Shown in pieces: positions 32,280 through 40,820 of a stretch of 64,000 bases of DNA. The notes beneath the pieces were generated by a model. That model saw only the letters and a list, made by a program, of their open reading frames with translations. It had not been told where the DNA came from and made no database searches. Position numbers and translations under genes: made by a program. How positions within the stretch are numbered: the first letter of the stretch is position 1; every line of letters starts with the position of its first letter. The DNA comes from Gammaproteobacteria bacterium UBA2679 (lineage in GTDB: Bacteria; Pseudomonadota; Gammaproteobacteria; Pseudomonadales; Oleiphilaceae), in NCBI GenBank assembly GCA_002354735.1, contig DEMD01000009.1, positions 81,612 to 145,611 on the forward strand, written 5' to 3'.

Positions 32280-33905
32280 TCAGCTCTGCAGCCTGAATCG
32301 CGATACCCCACCGCGAAGCGTCTGCGCAGTCTGGTTCAGATCGTCAATCGCGAGACCTGACTGGCGAATTGACTCCACAGTCTGCTGCGCGGCCTCGCTG
32401 AGCTGCAGTAAGGCCTCTGTTATCTGCTCTGCACCGACGGACTGCGCCTGCACGCCTTCGCTTACCGAATCAAAACGCGGTGCGAGTGCCTGCACCTGCT
32501 CGATAATCTGGTTCAACTGACCGGATACCGTCTGCACTTCCTCCATGCCCTGGCGCACTTCCTCGGAAAACTTGTCCATACCCATGACACTGGCCGAGAC
32601 CGCAGATTGAATTTCCTTCACCATCAGCTCGATATCGTAGGTCGCTACGGCGGTCTGGTCGGCCAGCCGGCGAATCTGCGTCGCGACGACACTGAAGCCC
32701 TTGCCATATTCGCCGGCCTTTTCGGCTTCTATGGCTGCATTGAGTGAAAGAAGATTGGTCTGATCAGCCACCTTGGTAATCGTCGTGATCATCTGCGTGA
32801 TCGTGCCGGCTTTCTCGTTGAGCACACCAAGTTTCGCATTGATCCCTGAAGCCGCCCCCATGACATGGCGCATGGTTTCCCTCATTTGCAGCAGTCCGGT
32901 CTGACTGCTCGCGGCGAGGCTCGCCGACTGATCGGCTACGCGTGCGACATCACTCATCGTTCGAACGAGTTCCTTCGAGGTCGCAGAAATTTCTTTTGAG
33001 GTCGCGCCGATCTCGACGGTCGTCGTTGCGATTTCACCAGCAGTAGCCTGCTGCTGTCTGGTGGTGGCAGCGACTTCGGTGACAGATGTGGTGACCTGGA
33101 CGCCAGTCTTCTGTATCTGACCGACAAGAGCCGTCAGCTCATCCACCATCCTGTTGAAGCCTTCTGCAAGCTCGCCGAATTCGTCACGGCTCGTCACCTC
33201 AAGACGGCGGGTGAAATCCCCGTGCCTGATATGGCCAAGTGCCTCCAGCAGCTGTGCCAGCGGCACGCCGATGGCGCGCAGAAGGAAAAAGCAGCACACA
33301 ATCGCCAACAAGACTGCTACGAGAAAGCTCGCAATCAGGCCTCTCTGCAGCTGTTCAACGCCTTCAAGAATCTTGTTAGCGGATAGCTCAGCCTCTTTCT
33401 GGTTGTTATCCATCAGAATCTGGGTGAGATTGTGAATCTTGCGAAAGGCTGGCAGGAATCGGCTGGTGAGACGCTCGCGCAAGGCATCATCGACACCTAC
33501 GTCGCTGGCAGCGAGAAGGGCATTCTGCTCACTCACGTAGTTATCGTATTCGTGAATGATGGGACTGATCATGTCGCTGTCAGCTTCTTCTATGGGCAAG
33601 GCCTGGAACCTGACGAAAACCTGTCTCAGGCCACTACGGTTAGCTTCAATTTCAGCGCGAATTCTCTCCTTTTCGGCGGTTTCCGGGCTCAACATGTGCT
33701 GTTGTACCAAGGTAAAGCCCTGCCGCAGGAATACCCGCATCTCCGCGCTGAGCAACTGGCCCGGCAAGGAGTGTTCCCGCTGAAGATGAGCTTCCGCATC
33801 GACAGCCTGCAAACTACTCAACGCAACCACACATGTGGCAATCATCAGGGCGAGGATCGCCCCGAAGCTCACCAGGATCCGCTGTCTTATCGTTAAATCT
33901 TTCAA
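32280..33905 (-). CDS. wspA: Methyl-accepting receptor WspA
   Basis: A 541-residue transmembrane receptor and first gene of the Wsp operon. Two helices ([19 protein letters not shown] and [18 protein letters not shown]) flank a four-helix-bundle sensor of about 150 residues. A HAMP domain and a long signalling coiled coil follow. The hairpin tip reads [20 protein letters not shown], and [20 protein letters not shown] is a good match to WspA. In pseudomonads it responds to surface contact. The start is TTG at 33905, seven bases after AGGAG, which is more convincing than the GTG at 33971. About 105 bp separate it from the molybdoenzyme gene and must contain the operon promoter. Confidence 0.93.
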   Translation of the reverse strand: MKDLTIRQRILVSFGAILALMIATCVVALSSLQAVDAEAHLQREHSLPGQLLSAEMRVFLRQGFTLVQQHMLSPETAEKERIRAEIEANRSGLRQVFVRFQALPIEEADSDMISPIIHEYDNYVSEQNALLAASDVGVDDALRERLTSRFLPAFRKIHNLTQILMDNNQKEAELSANKILEGVEQLQRGLIASFLVAVLLAIVCCFFLLRAIGVPLAQLLEALGHIRHGDFTRRLEVTSRDEFGELAEGFNRMVDELTALVGQIQKTGVQVTTSVTEVAATTRQQQATAGEIATTTVEIGATSKEISATSKELVRTMSDVARVADQSASLAASSQTGLLQMRETMRHVMGAASGINAKLGVLNEKAGTITQMITTITKVADQTNLLSLNAAIEAEKAGEYGKGFSVVATQIRRLADQTAVATYDIELMVKEIQSAVSASVMGMDKFSEEVRQGMEEVQTVSGQLNQIIEQVQALAPRFDSVSEGVQAQSVGAEQITEALLQLSEAAQQTVESIRQSGLAIDDLNQTAQTLRGGVSRFRLQS

Positions 33906-34011
33906 GGCTCGACTCCTGGCACCTAGCAAAAAGCTGGAGTGACAGGAACTACCGCCCTGCCCACTTGCCACAAGTGTAGAACATAGAGCGGGATTCTGCG
34001 GTCAGCTCAGT

Positions 34012-37000
34012 TTATACAGCACCGACCCGCTCAATCTGCACAGGCACAGCATTGAGCACAGCATTGCCGGACAATTCGTCGAGCACGCGTTCATCGGTAA
34101 TATCATTCATACTGACGCCTGGATGGGATGCTGCAGTACCCAGCCGCATACCCGGACGGTGGTGTCCCCAGCCGTGAGGCAGGCTCACGACACCAGGCTT
34201 GATGTCCTCAGTCGTCCGCACCGTGGTGATCAATTCGCCGCGACTCGAGATCACCCGCACCTCGTCCCTGTCCTGAATCTGCTGAGCACTGGCGTCGGCA
34301 GGATGCATGAAAAGCGCAGTACGATCCCGGCCTTTGACCAGACGAAAGCTGTTGTGCATCCAGGAGTTGTTGCTTCGCAGATCCCGGCGGCCAATCAAGA
34401 GCAATCCCGGAGCCGTCGGTTTACCATCGTAGCGTTCGCACAGGCGCTCCAGATCCTGCACCAACAAGGGTGGCATCAACTGAATCCGCTTGTCGCACGT
34501 GAATAGTCTCTGCGGCAGACTCTGTTGCAGTGGCCCAAGATCAAGCCCGTGGGGATGCTTCTTCAGACGCGCAAGATCCAACCCCTTGCTGAACGGGTTG
34601 AGCTGCCGCATCGGGTTCAGACCCTTGCCATACGGGCCAGTCCGCAGGGCTAGATCCAGTACACGCTGGGGTGTCAGCAGTTCACTCACCTGCTCAGTCA
34701 ACCGATGCTTCAGGCGAATGGGCAGCGGCTTTCGCTTCATCTTCAAGCGCTGTATGCGTTTTATAAGGCCGGTGAAGATCTCCAGATCGGATCGTGTGCC
34801 AGGCCGCTGCGGAAACAGAGCCTCGGCGTATTTAGCGACGTTCCGCACAGCCAGCAGGTTGAAAACTATATCGTACTGCTCATGTTCGAGCGGGCCCGTC
34901 GGCGGCAGAATGATATCGGCGTGGCGAGTGGTCTCGTTGAGATAGAAATCGACGGCCACCATGTAGTCGAGGCCTGCCAGGGCCTCCTCGAGCTGTCGCC
35001 CGTTGGGGGAAGAAAGAACCGGATTGCCGGCGATGCTGACGAAGGCCCGGACTTGCCCACTTCCCGGCGTCAGCATTTCCTCTGCCAGAATCGCGGTTGG
35101 AAACTCTCGGCCGAACTCTGCGCGACCGCGCACTCGGCTCTGATAACGGTCGAAGCCGCCCCGACCAGACATTTTTGCCAGGTCGAAAGCCGGCGTCGTG
35201 AACATCATGCCACCCTGCCGATCAAGATTGCCGGTCAGAATGTTCAGCAGCTGTATCAACCAGTGATTCAACGCACCAAAGGCCTGGGTCGACACACCCA
35301 TCCGACCGTAGCAGACGGCATGCTCGGCAGTAGCGAACTCAAGAGCGATGCGCTCGATCTCCCCGGCAGCAATGCCCGTTTCACTGGCGATCCGTTCGAG
35401 CGGAATCCGCTGCATCAATGCGGTAAGACCGTCCCAGCCCCTGACGATATCAATCAGGCGCCCGGGTTTACTGAGCCCCTTGTCGAGGATGACCTGGATC
35501 AGGCCGAGCAGGAAGAGCGCGTCAGACCCTGGCTGGATGAACTGATGCTCACTAACGTACCTGACGGTCTCAGTTCGCCGAGGATCGATTAGCACAATCT
35601 TTCCTCCACGTCTGGTAATGTCCTGCAGGCGTCCGAGCACGTCGCCTGCCGACATGAGGCTGCCATTGGAAGCAGCCGGATTCGCTCCAAGCATCAGCAT
35701 GTAATCGGTGCGGTCGATGTCAGGAATCGTGAATAGCTGACTGTGGCCATACATGAAATAGGACACCAGCTGGTGCGGCATCTGATCCAGGCTGGACGCC
35801 GAAAACATGTTGCGCGACTTCAGAGTGCTCCTGAACTTTTCTATGGTCAGCATGGTCCCAAGGTTATGGGCCGTCGGATTGCCCCAATAGGCCGCAACGG
35901 CATCGTTGCCATATTCACCTTGTATGCCCACGAGTCGCTCGGCAACCTCATCGAGGGCTTCCTCCCAGGGGATAGGAATCCACTGGTGGCCGATGCGCTT
36001 CAGTGGTGTTTTCAGTCGATCGGGATCGTTATGCAGGTCCTGCAGTGCATAGCCTTTGGGGCAGATATGCCCTCGGCTATGGGGATCTTCCGGATCACCT
36101 GCAATGGAGAGTATCCGCTCCCCTTCATATCCAATTTTGATGCCGCACATGGCCTCACATAGCGAGCAGGTGCGAAAGTGGGTTTTGACGTCCGCTGGCG
36201 GGGTCTTGGCAGGCTGGTCGACGGACGCTGCAGTGGCTGATGGCAGCGACTGCCCGGCAGGCTTATCCTGCGGCGTTTCAACCGCAGTAGCCCTATGCCG
36301 ACCTATGATATCCAGCATTTCGGACACCTCGGTCACCTTGCGGCGAGGTCTACCCATCTGCCGCCCTCGTTCAACTTCATACTGGTCGAGCAGCAGCCAG
36401 TCGTCATAACTCACGAAGCTCACCTTGCGCTCGTCGAGCAGAGGCTGAATATCTTTTGTGGACGCATCTGTCTTTGGCAGAGATGATTGATCGGCCAGTA
36501 GATGCCGAACCGTTTCAAGCGCACACTGGCGGTTGCTGCCGACAACGCCGCTGGCGCCACGCTTGATCCAGCCCGCGACGTACTCACGACCCGAGGCCTC
36601 ACTGGTACCGGCAACTACCCTGCCCTCGAGGTTCGCAATGACACTGCGCTGCTCATCGAAGCCGAGACCATCGATCGGCAATCCTTCGTAGCCGGTGGCA
36701 TTGATGATCAGGCCAGCCGGCATTGTCTGGCCTTTGCCAGTGGCTTTTGCGCTCACCGACCCTTGCGCATTGGCAATGAGCGCATTGCTCACCGCCGTCA
36801 TGTTCTGCACCATCTGGTCCTTGCCTTCGAAAGCCCGGGGAGAAAGCCGGAAGATGAAGCGTATGGCGCGTTCACCGCTCTGAGCCTTGCCCAATGCAGT
36901 GCGCAGTAGTGCAAGATTTTCCCTTGCCTCGGTGTTGAGCGGGTCAGCAAGTTCAGCTTCGCTGGCTGCATCGAGATCAAGATCATCTGGGGCAATTTCG

Positions 37001-37989
37001 ATACGGACATCCTTGAGCTCGACGAGCTGACGCAGTTCTTTCGGCGTGAAGGCTGCCTGAACAGGACCGCGTCGCGCCACCAGGCAGACCTGTCTGACCC
37101 GACTCTGGCGCAGTGCGTTGAGCGCGTGGTCTGCAATATCAGTGTGTTCAAGCGCTTCGATGGGCATGGTGAGCACGCGTGCGACATCAAGCGCGACATT
37201 GCCCATCCCGATAATCACCGCCGTCTCAGCAGAAAGATCCACCTTCAGATTGACGAAGTCCGGATGGCCGTTGTACCAGCCCACGAATGCCGAAGCACCG
37301 AAGATATTGCCCAGACCACTGCCAGGCAGGTCGAGCTTTCGACTGCTTGACCCGCCAGTGGCATAGAGCACGCCATCGTAATGCGCCAACAGCTCGTCCC
37401 GTCCAATGTCCTTGCCGATCTCGACGTTGCCGAAATAGCGAAGGCCGGGAGATCTTGCGATTCTGTCGAAGCTCTGGGCTATGGATTTGATCTTCGGATG
37501 ATCCGGCGCGACACCATAGCGCACGAGTCCGAAGGGCGTCGGCAAGCGCTCGAAGAGATCGACTTCCGCCGCCGGTAGCTGCCTGAGAATTTCCTCGACC
37601 GCATAGAAGCCCGCAGGACCCGCACCTACGACTGCGAAGCGTTTCGTGGGCGTGGTCGATTTCCGCTTCGGGGCAGCGGGCCCACTGTCAGCCTGGGCAG
37701 GACCGGCTGCGGGCGTATCCAGCTGCGGAACACGGCTCTCCCTGATAACAGGATGGCGCTTGGACTCGACCGCATTGAGCTCGATAGCAGACTTCATCTG
37801 GTCCGGCACGGCATGCTCCGGATAGATCGCCCGCACGGGACACTCGCTCAGACAGGCGTTACATTCGATGCAGACGTCCGGATCGATAAAGAGCATCTGC
37901 GGCCCCTCACGGAAAGCGTCGACTGGACAAACGTCAACACAGTTAGTGAACATGCTGTCTGCACAGGTCTGGGTGACGACGTAGGTCAT
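34012..37989 (-). CDS. Ferredoxin / FAD-NAD(P)H reductase / molybdopterin oxidoreductase fusion
   Basis: A 1325-residue three-part redox protein starting at ATG 37989 behind GGAGTG. Residues 1-80 are a seven-iron-type ferredoxin: cysteines 9, 17, 21, 40, 43, 46 and 50 are present, and the free Cys after position 9 in FdxA is replaced. Residues about 115-560 resemble adrenodoxin-type ferredoxin-NADP reductase, with AVVGAGPAGFYAVEEIL for FAD and IIGMGNVALDVARVL for NADP. From about 610 a molybdopterin oxidoreductase begins with a 4Fe-4S site (CSLCEAMCG then ICPKG), and ends in a dinucleotide-binding domain (VSLPHGWGHH). Where nitrate reductases or formate dehydrogenases have Cys or Sec on Mo, the region SASSLDQMPHQ has none. 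It is cytoplasmic (no Tat motif). It may couple NAD(P)H to reduction or oxidation of an unknown substrate. Confidence 0.9.
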   Translation of the reverse strand: MTYVVTQTCADSMFTNCVDVCPVDAFREGPQMLFIDPDVCIECNACLSECPVRAIYPEHAVPDQMKSAIELNAVESKRHPVIRESRVPQLDTPAAGPAQADSGPAAPKRKSTTPTKRFAVVGAGPAGFYAVEEILRQLPAAEVDLFERLPTPFGLVRYGVAPDHPKIKSIAQSFDRIARSPGLRYFGNVEIGKDIGRDELLAHYDGVLYATGGSSSRKLDLPGSGLGNIFGASAFVGWYNGHPDFVNLKVDLSAETAVIIGMGNVALDVARVLTMPIEALEHTDIADHALNALRQSRVRQVCLVARRGPVQAAFTPKELRQLVELKDVRIEIAPDDLDLDAASEAELADPLNTEARENLALLRTALGKAQSGERAIRFIFRLSPRAFEGKDQMVQNMTAVSNALIANAQGSVSAKATGKGQTMPAGLIINATGYEGLPIDGLGFDEQRSVIANLEGRVVAGTSEASGREYVAGWIKRGASGVVGSNRQCALETVRHLLADQSSLPKTDASTKDIQPLLDERKVSFVSYDDWLLLDQYEVERGRQMGRPRRKVTEVSEMLDIIGRHRATAVETPQDKPAGQSLPSATAASVDQPAKTPPADVKTHFRTCSLCEAMCGIKIGYEGERILSIAGDPEDPHSRGHICPKGYALQDLHNDPDRLKTPLKRIGHQWIPIPWEEALDEVAERLVGIQGEYGNDAVAAYWGNPTAHNLGTMLTIEKFRSTLKSRNMFSASSLDQMPHQLVSYFMYGHSQLFTIPDIDRTDYMLMLGANPAASNGSLMSAGDVLGRLQDITRRGGKIVLIDPRRTETVRYVSEHQFIQPGSDALFLLGLIQVILDKGLSKPGRLIDIVRGWDGLTALMQRIPLERIASETGIAAGEIERIALEFATAEHAVCYGRMGVSTQAFGALNHWLIQLLNILTGNLDRQGGMMFTTPAFDLAKMSGRGGFDRYQSRVRGRAEFGREFPTAILAEEMLTPGSGQVRAFVSIAGNPVLSSPNGRQLEEALAGLDYMVAVDFYLNETTRHADIILPPTGPLEHEQYDIVFNLLAVRNVAKYAEALFPQRPGTRSDLEIFTGLIKRIQRLKMKRKPLPIRLKHRLTEQVSELLTPQRVLDLALRTGPYGKGLNPMRQLNPFSKGLDLARLKKHPHGLDLGPLQQSLPQRLFTCDKRIQLMPPLLVQDLERLCERYDGKPTAPGLLLIGRRDLRSNNSWMHNSFRLVKGRDRTALFMHPADASAQQIQDRDEVRVISSRGELITTVRTTEDIKPGVVSLPHGWGHHRPGMRLGTAASHPGVSMNDITDERVLDELSGNAVLNAVPVQIERVGAV

Positions 37990-38099
37990 GCGAACACTCC
38001 GGAACGGTAAAAGCACAGAATTTACCGGCTGGCGTTCCAGTTGGTCTTGACACGGCATATTCGATTTGACATTTTGTGCCAAAAAGCCAGAGGTCGCTC

Positions 38100-39110
38100 A
38101 TGCCCGGAAATGTCACAGTCTCCTGCGCGCTTGCTGAAGTCCTGCGTGAGTATCTACGTCGTAATCGACTGCATGCACCCGAGCTTATTCACGTCCTCGA
38201 TGCCTTCTCCCTTCACCAACGAATGCCAGTCGAGCTCTTGGTGGAGCAGTTCGTTCGTATTCAGCACTTGCATCCGGTTCCGGCACTGGGCTTACGCATA
38301 GGCCGCTGCGCGGAACCGGAAAACTTCGGTGTAGTCGGCTATCTCGCGGCCTCCTGTAGTAGTCTTGGTCAGGCGCTGGCGCGCTATCACCGGTTTCAAA
38401 CGCTGCTTGCGTCAGATCTGAATATTCAGGTCGAGCAAAGGGCTGAATATATCTGCTTTCGCTGGAAGCATGACGAAACGCAGCTCCATCCGCTCACCAG
38501 TGAGTTCGGTGTAGCCGTCTTCCTCAACCTGTATCAGGCCCTCATTGGCCAGGCCGTGCCGCCAACGCTCGTGGAGTTTCCACACGGGCCGCCCGAACAG
38601 CCTGCGATTTACGAAGTGCTGCTGGGTTGTCCGGTACGATTCCACGCGCCCGCAATCGGGCTACAGATCCCGACAAGCCTGCTGGCAATGCGGATTGCGA
38701 GCAGTGATCCATACATGAGGGACCTGCTGGATCGGCAAGCAGCGGCCCTGCTCATGCCGCAGCTAAAGCCCGGCGTCTTCCTGACAGCACTACACGAGCA
38801 CATTGCCGCCGCTCTGCAGGATGGGGAACCGACTGCGGATAGACTGGCCAGGCAGATGGATTACACATTACGTTCATTCTACCGTGAGCTGGCAAACCAC
38901 GGCCTGCGTTACAGAGCCGTATTGTCAGACGTGCGCCTCAAGCTGGCGCGGATGTACCTGGCGGATCCTCGGCTCGCTGCAGCGGAAATCGCCTTGCTGC
39001 TAGGTTATTCGGAGCAGAGTGCCTTCAGTCGTGCATTCCGCGGCTGGACTGGCAGCACGCCAGGCGCTTACCGCAAGAGCCTTGAACGCGAGCGCGCTCG
39101 CCCCAGCTGA
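38100..39110 (+). CDS. AraC-family regulator divergent from the molybdoenzyme
   Basis: A 336-residue AraC regulator with an N-terminal arabinose-binding-like domain (about 20-210; IGRCAEPENFGVVGYLAASC is typical of the OruR/MmsR/ArgR-like group). The C-terminal double helix-turn-helix is seen in DRLARQMDYTLRSFYREL and AAEIALLLGYSEQSAFSRAF. The ATG at 38100 has AGAGG eight bases upstream; a GTG at 38076 is possible. It is divergent from the fused molybdoenzyme and followed by fdhD, so it probably controls both. Two TTGACA hexamers, at 38047 and 38066, lie in the shared region. Confidence 0.9.
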   Translation: MPGNVTVSCALAEVLREYLRRNRLHAPELIHVLDAFSLHQRMPVELLVEQFVRIQHLHPVPALGLRIGRCAEPENFGVVGYLAASCSSLGQALARYHRFQTLLASDLNIQVEQRAEYICFRWKHDETQLHPLTSEFGVAVFLNLYQALIGQAVPPTLVEFPHGPPEQPAIYEVLLGCPVRFHAPAIGLQIPTSLLAMRIASSDPYMRDLLDRQAAALLMPQLKPGVFLTALHEHIAAALQDGEPTADRLARQMDYTLRSFYRELANHGLRYRAVLSDVRLKLARMYLADPRLAAAEIALLLGYSEQSAFSRAFRGWTGSTPGAYRKSLERERARPS

Positions 39111-39202
39111 GCTTGCGCTCGGCTGGCCAGCAGGGTGACTAACTGGATGACCTGGATAACACCTTTCACCCTGATAATTTCCTTGATGAATTCCAGACGG
39201 TT

Positions 39203-40045
39203 ATGATTGGATGGACATCCACGAATCATGGAGCAAATGCATCTATGCAGATAACCCCGGCGGGTGCGCTCGATACCCAGGTCGTTCGAATCGGGCTGGG
39301 CGAACGGTCAACCGAGCGACGCCTGCTGCCCGAAGAAGCGGCGATTGCATTCGAGGTTAATGGTCGCAACTATGCGGTCATGATGGCCACGCCGGTCGAT
39401 CTTGCGGATTTCGCGCTTGGGTTCATGCTATCCGAGCAAATCATCGATGCGGCTCCTGACATTCTCGAACTCAGTGTGCGCGAAAGTGAGCATGGTTGGC
39501 TGGTCGGACTCTGGCTCGAAGAAGACTGTGTCCGCCGCGCCCGGCAACGCGTGCGGCTGCGCACAGCCGAAGGCAGTTGTGGCCTCTGCGGTCTGCAGTC
39601 CCTGGCCCAGGTGCACCGCCCCCTGCCCCTGGTCGATCAGTCGCTTCCGATCGCCGACAGTGCGCTCTTTGCAGCGCTCGCAAGCCTGCGGGATCACCAG
39701 CCGCTTAACGCAAGCACTGGCGGCTTTCACGCAGCCGCATTCTGTGATCGTCAAGGCCATATTCGTGTTCTGAGGGAAGACGTCGGACGTCATAATGCCC
39801 TGGATAAACTGATTGGTGCGCTGAGATCCGAGGCCCTGTCACCAGGTGAGGGTTTTTTTCTGCTGACCTCACGCTGCAGCTATGAACTCGTCGAGAAGAC
39901 AGCCATTGCCGGATGCCCCCTCCTGGTTACAGTATCGACTGCGACATCCTTGGCAGTGGAGCGAGCCAAGGCTTGTGGGCTGACTCTGGTTGCGCTCGCT
40001 CGAAGTGACGCCATGCTGGAGCTGTCTTCAGCCAGTGCGGTGTGA
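39203..40045 (+). CDS. fdhD: Sulfurtransferase FdhD for molybdoenzyme maturation
   Basis: A 280-residue FdhD protein. The family motif CGLCG (GSCGLCGLQSL) holds the cysteine pair that passes sulfur from IscS to the molybdenum cofactor of formate-dehydrogenase-type enzymes. Other signatures are AVMMATPVDLADFALGFMLSE, STGGFHAAAF and EDVGRHNALDKLIGA. Its place, 92 bp after the AraC gene and across from the molybdopterin fusion, suggests the fusion is its client. An internal ATG at 39245, giving MQITPAG, is a possible start with GGAG upstream. The next gene starts one base after its stop. Confidence 0.94.
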   Translation: MIGWTSTNHGANASMQITPAGALDTQVVRIGLGERSTERRLLPEEAAIAFEVNGRNYAVMMATPVDLADFALGFMLSEQIIDAAPDILELSVRESEHGWLVGLWLEEDCVRRARQRVRLRTAEGSCGLCGLQSLAQVHRPLPLVDQSLPIADSALFAALASLRDHQPLNASTGGFHAAAFCDRQGHIRVLREDVGRHNALDKLIGALRSEALSPGEGFFLLTSRCSYELVEKTAIAGCPLLVTVSTATSLAVERAKACGLTLVALARSDAMLELSSASAV

Positions 40046-40046
40046 G

Positions 40047-40820
40047 ATGCCGGCGCAAATGAGATGTACCTCCAGGGCCTCGTTCCATCGTCTGGCAATA
40101 CGATACGTGCTGCCAATGCTTGCCAGCGTTACCCTTTTGACAAATGGCACCGCCCTGGCGGAGCAGCCATCCGACAAGGCCGGCATAGTCAACGCTGCAT
40201 CGTCTCCGATTGATTTCAGTGAATTCGATATCTACGCAAGCGAAGGCTTCGTGCTTACTCACAGGTACGTCACTGACGACGGTGAGGCTATCGTTACACT
40301 CGATACGACCCAGCCCTCGGTCACCAGGGAGATTCATGCTGATGCTACCGTGACCGCCTATGAAGTACTCGAATCAGAGAACGGAGAAATCATACTGGAG
40401 CAGGTCACAGACTACGACGCGGCGGGCGCCTGCCAGGCCACTCACAAGACCCGTTATAAATGGCTGGCCACCTTTCCGGAGGTGGCCAGTGTGGGCGATC
40501 AGTTACAGCGCATTGCCAGCGTCACAGACTTCGACCATGAGCGCCCTTGCGGCACTCGCGTCTCGAATACCGCGGTAGAAAGCGTGATCAAGGTGACTTA
40601 CACAGTGCTCGGACGCACCCGCTACAACCGTGGCCCAATCAAGCTGAGCAACTGCGTTAAAGTGTCTGAGCAGGCCCCGGATTATTCGGGGATCGCAACG
40701 TTGTGCGCCGGTGTCGGTACGGCCTTTCGCGTTCGCACAGGTTCGAGCTTCGGCCGCAACGAGCGGAGACTGCTTGCTATTGAGCAGCCCGCCGCACAAG
40801 AAGCTAGGTCGGCTCGATAG
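40047..40820 (+). CDS. Secreted protein of unknown function after fdhD
   Basis: A 257-residue protein starting at ATG 40047, one base after the fdhD stop. The N-terminus has a signal peptide (AIRYVLPMLASVTLLTNGTALA). The mature part is mainly beta-rich, with three or four cysteines (ACQATHK, RPCGTRV, NCVKVSE, TLCAGVG) that could pair outside the cytoplasm. I recognise no family. Tight spacing implies co-expression with fdhD, but a cytoplasmic molybdoenzyme and an exported protein have no obvious link. The end overlaps the convergent hybrid kinase by 17 bp. Confidence 0.75.
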   Translation: MPAQMRCTSRASFHRLAIRYVLPMLASVTLLTNGTALAEQPSDKAGIVNAASSPIDFSEFDIYASEGFVLTHRYVTDDGEAIVTLDTTQPSVTREIHADATVTAYEVLESENGEIILEQVTDYDAAGACQATHKTRYKWLATFPEVASVGDQLQRIASVTDFDHERPCGTRVSNTAVESVIKVTYTVLGRTRYNRGPIKLSNCVKVSEQAPDYSGIATLCAGVGTAFRVRTGSSFGRNERRLLAIEQPAAQEARSAR

